DNA from: Streptosporangium canum
GTDB lineage: Bacteria; Actinomycetota; Actinomycetes; Streptosporangiales; Streptosporangiaceae
Direction: 5' to 3'
Length of the DNA stretch: 64,000 nucleotides
Assembly: GCF_900113865.1 (NCBI RefSeq)
Contig: NZ_FOQY01000002.1
Span: forward strand, 434,001-498,000
Shown here: positions 26,441-34,234 of the stretch, one piece after another
How the letters are laid out: the number at the start of each line of letters is the position of its first letter
How positions within the stretch are numbered: position 1 is the stretch's first letter
The notes under the pieces: generated by a model
What the model was told of the DNA's origin: nothing
Database searches by the model: none
Seen by the model: the letters and a program-made list of their open reading frames with translations, nothing else
Position numbers and translations under genes: made by a program

Positions 26441-26462
26441 CATCTACGCTCCTGGGATGTCT

Positions 26463-26552
26463 TTCTGAGGATCTCCTCGTACGCGCGGCCGGCCTCCTCG
26501 AACTTGCCGGCCTTGAACAGCGTGTCCGCATCCGCCGCCGCGTCCGCACCCC
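26463..26552 (-). pseudogene. N-terminal fragment of the TPR/retropepsin-like gene, right of IS110
   Basis: On the minus strand this reads AAADADTLFKAGKFEEAG and RAYEEILRK, a TPR helix pair. It continues exactly into DPKNLHAARRRG on the far side of the IS element. Upstream of about 26552 the sequence changes to a tyrosine-recombinase frame on the other strand, so the gene's true start is lost. Confidence 0.65.
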
Positions 26553-27144
26553 CGACCGCACCCGCGCTCTGGCCCGCGCCGATGTCGAGACGCTGCTCAC
26601 CCTGCCGCGCCTGGCCCTGCGCGAGCGCACCCTGTTCCGGCTGCTGTATGAGAGCGCCGCCCGCGCCCAGGAGGCCCTGGCCCTCGACGTCGACGAGCTG
26701 GACCTGCGGAACCGGCGGGCACGGGTTCGGCGCAAAGGCGGCGCCGTCGACGTCATCGTGTGGCGCACCGCCACCGCACGGCTGCTGCCCCGCCTGCTGG
26801 ACGGCCGCCGCACCGGACCGGTCTTCCTCACCGGCCGCCGGGCCCGGGTCGAGCTGCCGCCCGGCGACCTCGACCCTGCCTCCGGCCAGGCCCGGCTGTC
26901 CTACCGGCGCGCCGCCGAACTCTTCGAGAACGCCACCACCGACCTGCCCGGCGGGCCTTACACGCTCCACCAGCTCCGCCATTCCGCGCTCACGCACGCC
27001 GCCGAAGACGGTGCGAACATCTCCACCCTGCTCGCCTTCTCCGGCCACACCTCGGTCGCCTCGCTGGCGCGTTACGCCCGGGTCTCGCCTGAGGCGCTGG
27101 CCCGCTGGCAGGAAGGCCGCGGCCCGGCGTCCCGCCGACGCTGA
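26545..27144 (+). pseudogene. Tyrosine recombinase (phage-type integrase), N-terminally truncated
   Basis: About 200 residues of the catalytic domain. The motifs are RTRALARADVETLL, LLYESAARAQEALALDVDEL (catalytic Arg), VRRKGGAVDVIVW (Lys region), TLHQLRHSALTHAAEDGA (His-x-x-Arg), SGHTSVASLARYARVSPEAL (His and Tyr). All C-terminal catalytic residues are retained, but the core-binding SAM-like domain is gone and no start codon with a ribosome-binding site is seen. It abuts the broken retropepsin-like gene. Fragments of similar recombinases occur at 36.8 and 42.7 kb. Confidence 0.75.
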
Positions 27145-27180
27145 AGCCGGGTTGGTGTTCGGAGGGGAAGGGCCGGGTGG

Positions 27181-27720
27181 TCAGCCGGCCAGGGTCACGG
27201 TGACGTCGCCGCCTTGGAGCTTGGTCAGCTGTTCGGTGGTGGCCTGGTAGGTGCCGAGGTGGATGACCTGGTCGGAGTGGCCGATGCCAGCGGTGTTGTA
27301 GTAGAAGCCGATGTTGCCCCACGGCACGAAGTAGATGAGGTCGCCGTCTTCCGGGTCCGATCCCGGAGATCCGGTGGTGTCGAGCTTGCGCGGGAGGTAG
27401 CCGATCTTCTCGCGGCCGCTGAACTCCTCCAGGGTCAGGGTGAGCGGGAGCATCGACAGGAAGCCGCGGGTGGCGGCGTTGTCGGCGCCGATGACCACGT
27501 CCACGGAGACGCCGCGCGCGGTGAAGCGCACGACGCTGCCCTCGACTTGGCGGGCCGGGCTGGCGCTTGGGGTGTCGGTCGTGTCGGCAGAAGCGGGCGT
27601 CGCGGACGCCGGAGCGCTCGGCCCGGAAGCCGCGGGTGCCGGGCCGGTGGCGGCGCAGCCGGTGAGGGCGAACAGCATCGCTAGCGACCCGGCGATCAGG
27701 GTCTTCGTGAGCACAGGCAT
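27181..27720 (-). CDS. Lipoprotein with cyclophilin-like fold (module 2)
   Basis: A 179-residue lipoprotein: signal peptide MPVLTKTLIAGSLAMLFA with lipobox LTGC, then a Ser/Ala/Pro-rich linker, then a cyclophilin-like domain from about residue 65. That domain carries SMLPLTLTLEEFSGREKIGY, GDLIYFVPWGNIGFYYN and QVIHLG. The ATG at 27720 follows GGAAAGGACC. The same domain without the signal appears at 32107-32463 (YYAPWGNIGFIY). These proteins often sit beside SDR and alcohol dehydrogenase genes; their activity is unknown. It is downstream of the XRE/MmyB gene on the same strand. Confidence 0.87.
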   Translation of the reverse strand: MPVLTKTLIAGSLAMLFALTGCAATGPAPAASGPSAPASATPASADTTDTPSASPARQVEGSVVRFTARGVSVDVVIGADNAATRGFLSMLPLTLTLEEFSGREKIGYLPRKLDTTGSPGSDPEDGDLIYFVPWGNIGFYYNTAGIGHSDQVIHLGTYQATTEQLTKLQGGDVTVTLAG

Positions 27721-27864
27721 GGTCCTTTCCGTTCCGGTGGTCAATGGCAGCTGATCGCTGAACCGCTCGCCGTGCCTGGCTGCAGGCACGACAGAGTCAG
27801 CCCCTTGGACGTTCGGTCCGCTGAGGGAGGCCGCGGGCGGGACGGGCTGCCCGTCAGTCCTCGG

Positions 27865-28767
27865 CTAGAGGCCCCTCGTGCGGAGGCGGGAGGAGGCGGT
27901 CTCGGCGTCGCCGGCGACGTCAAGGGTGGCGGCCCAGCTGGCGAGCAGGCGCAGGGCGTCGTGCGCGGGAGTGTCCGGGGCGGCGGTGTAGACAGTCAGG
28001 TTCAGGCCTGGGTCGGCGTGCAGGTCCATCGACTCGTAGTCGAGGGTGAGGTCGCCGACGGCAGGGTGGTGGAAGGTCTTGCTGCCCGCGTGGTGCAGGC
28101 GGACGTCGTGCCGGGCCCACCGGGCGCGGAAGTCGTCGCTGCGCGTCGACAGCTCGCCGATCAGCTGAGTGAGGTCGGCGTTGAACGGGTCGCGCCCGGC
28201 CTCGGTGCGCAGCAGCGCGACCGTGGTGTCGGCCGCGAGCTCCCAGTTCGGGTAGAAGGCGGCTCCGGCCGGGTCGAGGAACTGGAAGCGCGCGATGTTG
28301 ACAGGGCCTGAACACCGCTGCTGGTAGACGGGCCAGTACATGGCGCGGCCCAGCCGGTTGACGGCCAGCAGGTCCATGCGGCCGTTGCGGATGAGCGCCG
28401 GGGCATCGGTCATCGCGTCCAGCATCCGCTGCAGCCCAGGCCGGACCTTTACCGCCCGGCCGCGGGCGCGCGGCCGGGCGCTCGCGGCGCGGGCCAGGTC
28501 GAACAGGTGCGCGCGTTCGGCGTCATCGAGCTGGAGCGCGCGGGCGACGGCGTTGAGGACGTCCTCGGACACGCCGCTGATGTGGCCCTTCTCCAGCCGG
28601 ATGTACCAGTCGGTGCTCACCCCGGCGAGCACCGCGACCTCCTCGCGCCGCAGCCCCGGCACCCGGCGGCGCATGCCGGGGGCGAGCCCGGCCTGCTGCG
28701 GGGTGATCCTGGCGCGGCGGGTGGCGAGGAAGTCACGGATCTCGTCTCGGTTGTCCACCTTCCCCAC
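27865..28767 (-). CDS. XRE-family regulator with MmyB-like ligand-binding domain (module 2)
   Basis: About 300 residues from GTG 28767 (a GTG at 28758 is also possible). The helix-turn-helix VPGLRREEVAVLAGVSTDWY and RLEKGHISGVSEDVLNAVA is almost identical to that at 9421-10320. The C-terminal MmyB-like domain has RNGRMDLLAVNRLGRAMYWP, RFQFLDPAGAAFY and HHAGSKTFHHPAVGDLTLDY. The upstream AGGGGG/CCCCCC element is shared with module 1. It is divergent from an alpha/beta hydrolase and followed on its strand by a cyclophilin-like lipoprotein. The ligand is unknown. Confidence 0.92.
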   Translation of the reverse strand: MGKVDNRDEIRDFLATRRARITPQQAGLAPGMRRRVPGLRREEVAVLAGVSTDWYIRLEKGHISGVSEDVLNAVARALQLDDAERAHLFDLARAASARPRARGRAVKVRPGLQRMLDAMTDAPALIRNGRMDLLAVNRLGRAMYWPVYQQRCSGPVNIARFQFLDPAGAAFYPNWELAADTTVALLRTEAGRDPFNADLTQLIGELSTRSDDFRARWARHDVRLHHAGSKTFHHPAVGDLTLDYESMDLHADPGLNLTVYTAAPDTPAHDALRLLASWAATLDVAGDAETASSRLRTRGL

Positions 28768-28790
28768 TGTAAGGAGCCACCTCCGGGTGA

Positions 28791-28822
28791 AGGGGGTCGA
28801 GGTTGTCCCCCCGATAAACGCG
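28791..28822. promoter_or_regulatory. Operator-like element of XRE/MmyB module 2
   Basis: AGGGGG at 28791-28796 and CCCCCC at 28807-28812 flank TCGAGGTTGT and are followed by GATAAACGCG. It is a near match to the element at 10364-10395, though flanking sequence also shows general similarity, so common descent alone could explain part of the match. Confidence 0.6.
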
Positions 28823-29021
28823 ACCTCCCGCCCGCGCGATGGACCCGGTTTTCTGGGTGTTGCCACACGGCGTGACGGCCTGTCGTTAACGAAAGCTGTC
28901 ACCGGCGCCGCCCGATCAACAAGCTACTCACCCTCTGAGAACCAATCGCATCCGATCAGAGGAACCGCTGAATTCCCATGCCGCCGAAAGCTGTCGGCGC
29001 AGACCGCAGGGAGCATCAACG

Positions 29022-30176
29022 ATGAACACGAAGTCTGATACCGCCGGACAGGCGACGACACCGGCATCCGCGGGGCGGACCTTCGCGCGCCGTGGCCTGA
29101 TCAAGCGGGCCGGTGTCGGCGCCGCCGTCCTCGGTGTGCTTTTCGCAACAGGCTGGACTTCGGCCGCCCAGGCCACAACGCCCTCGGCGTCGATGGCCCA
29201 TACAACGCCGAACCTGCCGCCTGGGGACACGTCCAACGGTGCGGACAACTTCTACACCAGCGACAAGGTAACGGTGCAGAAGATCTCCTTCAAGAACCAG
29301 TACCGGATGAACGTCGCGGGCAACCTGTTCGTCCCCAAGAACCTGAATCGCCGTGCGAAGAATCCGGCGATGGTGGTCGGACACCCCATGGGTGCGGTCA
29401 AGGAGCAAAGCGCAAACCTGTATGCCACGAAGATGGCCGAGCAGGGGTTCGTCACCATGTCTCTTGATCTGTCGTTCTGGGGCAAGAGTGACGGCCGGCC
29501 TCGCAACGCTGTCTCACCGGACATCTATGCCGAGGACTTCAGTGCCGCGGTGGACTTCCTGCGCACCCGAGCCTTCGTCGACAAGGAGCGGATCGGTGCG
29601 ATCGGGGTCTGCGGCAGCGGGAGCTTCGTCATCAGTGCGGCCAAGATCGATCCGCGTATCAAGGCCGTCGCGACGGTCAGCATGTACGACATGGGCGCCG
29701 CCAACCGCGACGGGCTCAGGCATTCCGTCACCCTCGAGCAGCGGAAGGACATCCTCAAGCAGGCAGCGCAACAGCGCGACGTGGAGTTCGCGGGTGGTCA
29801 AACCGCATACACCGGCGGAACGCCTGAACAGCTCAATGACAACTCGACTCCGGTCGAGCGTGAGTTCTATGACTTCTACCGCACCGGCAGGGGATACAGC
29901 CCGAACACCACGACGCATCCCACGCTCACCAGCAACATCAAGTTCATGAACTTCTACCCGTTCGCCGACATCGAGACGATCTCTCCCCGCCCGATGCTCT
30001 TCATCACGGGCGAGAAGGCGCATTCCAGGGAGTTCAGCGAAGAGGCCTACCGGCTTGCCGGTAAAGCCAAGGAACTGGTGATTGTTCCCGGCGCCGGTCA
30101 CGTGGATCTCTACGATCGCGTCAACCTCATCCCCTTCGACAAGTTGACCACGTTCTTCCGGAACAATCTGAAGTGA
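29022..30176 (+). CDS. Secreted alpha/beta hydrolase with Tat-like signal
   Basis: A 384-residue protein. A twin-arginine-like leader (FARRGLIKRAGVGAAVLGVL) precedes an alpha/beta-hydrolase fold: VVGHPMGAVKEQ (oxyanion region), FWGKSDGRP, RIGAIGVCGSGSFVISAAK (nucleophile elbow) and VPGAGHVDLYDR (catalytic His). The elbow GVCGSGS leaves open whether Cys, as in dienelactone hydrolases, or Ser is the nucleophile; YcjY-like proteins have a similar motif. The codons are visibly less GC-rich than those of neighbouring genes, suggesting transfer. It is divergent from the module 2 XRE regulator. Confidence 0.85.
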   Translation: MNTKSDTAGQATTPASAGRTFARRGLIKRAGVGAAVLGVLFATGWTSAAQATTPSASMAHTTPNLPPGDTSNGADNFYTSDKVTVQKISFKNQYRMNVAGNLFVPKNLNRRAKNPAMVVGHPMGAVKEQSANLYATKMAEQGFVTMSLDLSFWGKSDGRPRNAVSPDIYAEDFSAAVDFLRTRAFVDKERIGAIGVCGSGSFVISAAKIDPRIKAVATVSMYDMGAANRDGLRHSVTLEQRKDILKQAAQQRDVEFAGGQTAYTGGTPEQLNDNSTPVEREFYDFYRTGRGYSPNTTTHPTLTSNIKFMNFYPFADIETISPRPMLFITGEKAHSREFSEEAYRLAGKAKELVIVPGAGHVDLYDRVNLIPFDKLTTFFRNNLK

Positions 30177-30187
30177 CCCAAGTGGGA

Positions 30188-30410
30188 AGACGGGCCAGTA
30201 CATGGTGCGCTCAAGTGGTTGGCGGCCAGGAGGTCCATGCGGCTGTCGCGGATGATGGCCGGGACGTCGGTCATGGCATCCAGCATCCGCTGCAGCCCGG
30301 GGCGCTCCTTGTGGGCAGGCGCGGCGCAGGCCGGGCTGGCTCCCGGCGGTGACCGCTGGGAGCCCGGCCTGCTGCAGGGATTCTGGCGCGCCGGCCGGCG
30401 AGGAAGTCAC
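30188..30410 (-). pseudogene. Degenerate third copy of the XRE/MmyB regulator
   Basis: Plus-strand text such as GACGGGCCAGTACATGG and GGCATCCAGCATCCGCTGCA, then GAGCCCGGCCTGCTGC and GGCGAGGAAGTCAC, follows the module 2 regulator closely. Two blocks match (about 28326-28445 and 28680-28733) and the ~230 bp between them are lost. No open frame remains. It stands in the same relative place, upstream of the cupin-ADH operon, as the intact regulators of modules 1 and 2. The remaining gap to 30598 holds no gene. Confidence 0.75.
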
Positions 30411-30598
30411 CCGCGCGCCGGAGCCGGTTCCTGGAGTGTGCGAGCCCGAAGCGGCCGGCCGACCAGGTAAAGAAACGCCGTGACGGAGGCCATCTTCTGC
30501 CGAGGGCGGAGATGACTCCATCCGTTGCCGGAAACAGGGCTCCTGAAGAGGAGCTGTGGCCACGCCGCTGAAGACGATCGTCGAAGAGGAACTCCAGG

Positions 30599-31000
30599 AT
30601 GCAGCTGATCACCCAGCCGCCGACCAGCAAGGCCCCGGCCGAGATGTTCACCGGGGACGCCTGGTGGGATGTGATCTACCGGGGAGAGGAGCCGTCGCGG
30701 GCGCGGGCGAACATGGTCCGCTTCTCGCCCGGCGCCCGTACGACATGGCACTCCCACGGGCTCGGCCAAAGCCTCCACATCGTGGAGGGCGTCGCGCTGA
30801 TCCAGGCCCGCGGCGGGAAACTGATCGAAGCACACCCCGGTGACATCGTGTACACCCCGACGGGTGAAGAGCACAGGCACGGTGCCACCCCCGACCATTT
30901 CATGATCCACCTCGCGCTGTGGGAGGGCGACGACACCACGTGGCTGGAGCACGTCAGCGACGCCGAGTACGGGGCCGCACGTTCCACCACCCGCCGGTGA
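30599..31000 (+). CDS. Cupin-domain protein (module 3)
   Basis: A 133-residue single cupin with the two conserved motifs: ARTTWHSHGLGQSLHIVEG (motif 1, His-x-His and His) and HPGDIVYTPTGEEHRHGA (motif 2). It therefore likely binds a metal. The wider sequence resembles cupins linked to carboxymuconolactone decarboxylase. ATG 30599 follows GAAGAGGAAC. It heads a run of four plus-strand genes (cupin, zinc ADH, cyclophilin-like, SDR). The reaction is unknown. Confidence 0.88.
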   Translation: MQLITQPPTSKAPAEMFTGDAWWDVIYRGEEPSRARANMVRFSPGARTTWHSHGLGQSLHIVEGVALIQARGGKLIEAHPGDIVYTPTGEEHRHGATPDHFMIHLALWEGDDTTWLEHVSDAEYGAARSTTRR

Positions 31001-31067
31001 GAACCGCCGCTGTGCTTCGTCTGTGCTTCGCCGACCCCACATCCCACCTTCCTAAAAGGAGATCCAC

Positions 31068-32090
31068 ATGCGTGGAGTAGTTCTGCACGCCCCGGGCGAC
31101 ATCCGTGTCGAGGAGCGGCCGGATCCGATGATCATCGAGCCCACGGACGCGATCATCCGCGTGACGGCGGCCTGCGTGTGCGGGTCGGACCTGTGGCCCT
31201 ACCGCGGCGTGGAGAAGCTCGACGGGCCGGTCCCGATGGGGCATGAGTACGTCGGGGTCGTCGAAGAGGTCGGCAGCGAAGTCACCACGATCAAGCCGGG
31301 CCAGTTCGTGGTCGGCTCGTTCTGGGCCTCGGACAACACCTGCGAGATCTGCCGGTCGGGTTACCAGAGCGCGTGCGTCCACCGGGTGCTGATGGGCACG
31401 ATCGGCACCCAGGCGGAGTACGCGCGCATCCCGCTCGCCGATGGCACCCTCGTCGCGACCCCCGGCCTCCCCGAGCCGGACCTGGTCTCGAGCCTGCTGG
31501 CCGCCTCCGACGTGCTCGGCACCGGCTGGTTCGCCGCCGTGGCCGCCCAGGCCGGGCCCGGCAAGACCGTCGCCGTCGTCGGGGACGGCGCGGTCGGGCT
31601 GTGCGCGATCCTGGCCGCCAAGCAACTCGGCGCCGAACGCATCATCGCGATGAGCCGCCACGCCTCGCGCCAAGAGCTCGCCCGCCGGTTCGGCGCCACC
31701 GACATCGTCACCGAGCGCGGCGACGAGGGCGTGGCCGCGATCAAGGAGCTCACCGGCGGTCTGGGCGCGCACAGTGTCGTCGAGGCGGTCGGCACACAGG
31801 AGGCGATGACCCAGGCCATCGACTCCACCCGCCCCGGCGGGCACATGGGGTTCGTCGGCGTCTCCCACGACGTCTCGCTGCCCGGCGACGAGCTGTTCTT
31901 CTCCCTCGTGCACCTGCACGGCGGACCCGCGCCCGTCCGCCAGTACCTGCCGGAACTGATCGACCTCATCTACAGCCGGCGGATCGACCCCGGCCAGGTC
32001 TTCGACCTCACCCTCCCCCTGGACCAGGCCGCCGAGGCCTACCGTGCCATGGACGAACGCCGCGCCGTCAAAGCGCTGCTGCTGCCCTGA
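31068..32090 (+). CDS. Zinc-dependent alcohol dehydrogenase family protein (module 3 copy)
   Basis: A 340-residue zinc MDR enzyme. The motifs are CVCGSDLWPYRGVEKLDGP (catalytic zinc), MGHEYVGVVEEVGSEV, DNTCEICRSGYQSAC (reduced structural-zinc loop) and VVGDGAVGLCAILAAKQLGA (NAD). The region LHGGPAPVRQYLPELIDLI matches the paralogue at 11868-12911. ATG 31068 follows AAAAGGAGA. It lies 67 bp after the cupin and 16 bp before the cyclophilin-like gene. Co-expression with an SDR suggests paired alcohol/carbonyl chemistry, but the substrate is unknown. Confidence 0.92.
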   Translation: MRGVVLHAPGDIRVEERPDPMIIEPTDAIIRVTAACVCGSDLWPYRGVEKLDGPVPMGHEYVGVVEEVGSEVTTIKPGQFVVGSFWASDNTCEICRSGYQSACVHRVLMGTIGTQAEYARIPLADGTLVATPGLPEPDLVSSLLAASDVLGTGWFAAVAAQAGPGKTVAVVGDGAVGLCAILAAKQLGAERIIAMSRHASRQELARRFGATDIVTERGDEGVAAIKELTGGLGAHSVVEAVGTQEAMTQAIDSTRPGGHMGFVGVSHDVSLPGDELFFSLVHLHGGPAPVRQYLPELIDLIYSRRIDPGQVFDLTLPLDQAAEAYRAMDERRAVKALLLP

Positions 32091-32106
32091 CCACGAAAAA
32101 GCCACC

Positions 32107-32463
32107 ATGCCACGCCTGCGCTTCTCCACCACGGACACCGAGATCATCGTCACCACCGTCGACAACCCGACCACCCGGGATCTGCTCGCCCAGCTGCCGC
32201 TGACCCTTGCCTTCACCGACTTCGCCGACAAGGAGAAGATCAGCACCCTGCCACAGCGCCTCACCACCGAAGGCTCGACCGGCAGCGCGACCCGCGACGG
32301 CGCCCTCATCTACTACGCCCCCTGGGGCAACATCGGCTTCATCTACCGCGCCGACGGCCGACACGACGACGACGTCATCACCCTCGGCCACATCGAATCC
32401 GGCAAAGACCAGCTGGAACGCCTCGAACGCAACCCCGTTCACGTCGAGCTCCTCAACCCGTAG
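32107..32463 (+). CDS. Cyclophilin-like fold protein (module 3)
   Basis: A 118-residue cytoplasmic protein with a complete cyclophilin-like domain: LRFSTTDTEIIVTTVDNPTT, QLPLTLAFTDFADKEKIS and YYAPWGNIGFIYRADGR. It is the signal-less relative of the lipoprotein at 27181. It starts 16 bp after the alcohol dehydrogenase and precedes the SDR by 55 bp, in the same operon. Peptidyl-prolyl isomerase activity is not established for this family. Confidence 0.85.
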   Translation: MPRLRFSTTDTEIIVTTVDNPTTRDLLAQLPLTLAFTDFADKEKISTLPQRLTTEGSTGSATRDGALIYYAPWGNIGFIYRADGRHDDDVITLGHIESGKDQLERLERNPVHVELLNP

Positions 32464-32518
32464 CCACCGCGCCACAGGCGCACCGTCCGATTACCTTCCT
32501 GTCACGAGAGAGAACGAG

Positions 32519-33286
32519 ATGAACCCTAGCTACGACTTCGCCGGCCAGGTCGCCTTCGTCACCGGAGCCAGCTCCGGGATGGGGCTGGCCGCAGCCCGCG
32601 CCTTCGCCGAGTCCGGCGCGGCGGTCGCCGTCACCGACATCAACGAGACCGCCCTGAACGCCGCCGCCAAGGACCTGGCCGACGCCGGACACCAGGTGCT
32701 CGCGATCGTGTGCGATGTCACCGACGAGGACCAGGTCGCCGCGGCCGTCGACCGCACCGTCGACACCTTCGGCCGCCTTGACATGGCCTACAACAACGCC
32801 GGCATCCAGATCCCGCCCAGCGACGCCGCCGACGAGGCCATCGAGGTCTTCGACCGGGTCAACGCCATCAACCTGCGCGGCGTCTGGGCGAGCATGAAAC
32901 ACGAACTACGCCACATGCGCGCCCAGGGCAGCGGCGCGATCGTCAACTGCTCCTCCCTCGGCGGCCTGGTCGGCATCCCCGGACGCGCCTCCTACCACGC
33001 CTCCAAGCACGGCGTCATCGGCCTGACCACCAGCGCCGCCCTTGAATACGCGCCGCGGGGCGTGCGCATCAACGCCGTCTGCCCCGGCACCATCGACACC
33101 CCCATGGTCACCGACATGATCGCCAAGGGCGAGCTCGACCAGGCCGAAGCCGAGGCCAACCAGCCCATCAACCGGCTCGGCACCGCCGAGGAGATCGCCC
33201 AGGCGGTCCTGTGGCTGTGCAGCCCAGGTGCGAGCTTCGTCGTCGGCGTCGCCCTGCCCGTCGACGGCGGCTACGTCGCCCGCTAA
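32519..33286 (+). CDS. Short-chain dehydrogenase/reductase (module 3)
   Basis: A 255-residue classical SDR. The nucleotide motif is VTGASSGMGLAAARAFAESG. Further motifs are NNAG near residue 90, the catalytic Ser in NCSSLGGL, the pair YHASKHG and the C-terminal PVDGGYVAR. Asp after the second beta strand (VTDINE) favours NAD(H). ATG 32519 follows a weak GAGAGAGAAC site. It closes the cupin-ADH-cyclophilin operon. A damaged copy of its last 180 bp lies at 34024-34207. Confidence 0.93.
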   Translation: MNPSYDFAGQVAFVTGASSGMGLAAARAFAESGAAVAVTDINETALNAAAKDLADAGHQVLAIVCDVTDEDQVAAAVDRTVDTFGRLDMAYNNAGIQIPPSDAADEAIEVFDRVNAINLRGVWASMKHELRHMRAQGSGAIVNCSSLGGLVGIPGRASYHASKHGVIGLTTSAALEYAPRGVRINAVCPGTIDTPMVTDMIAKGELDQAEAEANQPINRLGTAEEIAQAVLWLCSPGASFVVGVALPVDGGYVAR

Positions 33287-33376
33287 CCGGAGGCAAGATC
33301 TTTCCGACACGGGACGATCCGGCAGCCCCTCAAGTCCCGGAACGGGAGAGCCTTCAATCCGCAGAAAGGATGAAAC

Positions 33377-33877
33377 ATGAGCAAGCTAAAGATCATCTCG
33401 CTTGCGTTCGCGCTGGCACTCATGATGGTGTCCATCTCTTCCTGCGCCCAGCCGAGCACCGCTCAACCCACCGCGTCACCCAGCACATCGTCCAGCGCGG
33501 CTCCGAGCAGCACGTCACCGCTCGTTGGCTCTTGGCGGATGACCTCGCTGGAGATGGGCGCCGCCGGGAAACTTCAGCCCGTGCCGTACTCCGGTCAGAT
33601 CATCTTCACCGAGTCCGGCGGTGTGTCGGTGCAGGCCATGAATCCCGACGCCAACGCCGCGGACACGCTGTACACCAGGACCGGGTATGAGGCCTATTAC
33701 GGGACCTACACCGTTGATGAGACCGCCCGGACGTTCACCATGACGATCCGGTCATCCTTGGTGCGCGACCTCATCGGGCAGCGCCTGACGCGCGCCTTCA
33801 AGGTGTCGGGTGGCACGCTGGTCCTCACGCCGACGGATGCATCAGAAGGCTGGCGCGTCACCTACGAACGCTTCTGA
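33377..33877 (+). CDS. Lipocalin-like lipoprotein
   Basis: A 166-residue lipoprotein: signal MSKLKIISLAFALALMMVS with lipobox ISSC, a Ser/Thr/Pro linker, then a lipocalin-like domain. That domain reads SPLVGSWRMTSLEMGAAGKL, YSGQIIFTESGGVSVQAM, YEAYYGTYTVDETARTFTM and is the DUF1348/lipocalin_5-type barrel starting with GxW. The sequence is less GC-rich than the flanking operon. It follows the SDR by 90 bp and may be the last member of module 3. The ligand is unknown. Confidence 0.8.
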   Translation: MSKLKIISLAFALALMMVSISSCAQPSTAQPTASPSTSSSAAPSSTSPLVGSWRMTSLEMGAAGKLQPVPYSGQIIFTESGGVSVQAMNPDANAADTLYTRTGYEAYYGTYTVDETARTFTMTIRSSLVRDLIGQRLTRAFKVSGGTLVLTPTDASEGWRVTYERF

Positions 33878-34023
33878 TCCAGACCTGGCCAGCCGATACC
33901 GGCCGTATCCTGACGGCCACTGGTCATGGCGGGGCGCGACTCTCACCAGCGGCTGTTCGGATGCCAATTTCCAACAATCAAGATCAATCGGTTCCTGGGT
34001 CCAGTCCCCATGTACGTGGAAAT

Positions 34024-34207
34024 CATGGTCACCGACATGATCGCCAGGGGCGAGCTCGACCTCGCCGAGGCCAAGGCCAACCAGCCCATCAACCGGCTCG
34101 GCGTCGCCGAGGAGATCGCCTAGGCCGTGCTGTGGCCGCGCAGCCCCGGCGCCAGCTTCGTGATCGGTGTCGCCCTGCCCGTCGATGGCGGCTACGTCGC
34201 CCGCTGA
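34024..34207 (+). pseudogene. Duplicated 3' tail of the module 3 SDR
   Basis: The sequence repeats the last ~180 bp of the SDR at 33106-33286 (VTDMIARGELDLAEAKANQP, then a TAG at 34121, then GASFVIGVALPVDGGYVAR). It has several substitutions and no 5' part. It ends 28 bp before the Tn3-family transposase stop. A partial duplication of a neighbouring SDR gene seems likely. No gene is seen in 33878-34023. Confidence 0.75.
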
Positions 34208-34234
34208 CCCCAGCCGCTGACCCCGCCCAGCGGC

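Larger units (their letters stand above)
25135..26462 (+). mobile_element. IS110-family insertion sequence
   Basis: The element interrupts one reading frame. The left flank ends GGGGTC before CT at 25135-25136, and the right flank resumes CT at 26461-26462 followed by TTCTGAGG. Joining the flanks over a single CT restores ILRK-DPKN in the TPR of the disrupted gene. The absence of terminal inverted repeats and of a longer target duplication, together with CT at both junctions, fits IS110-type insertion. The element is about 1,326 bp with one transposase gene and a 134-bp left non-coding region. Confidence 0.85.
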
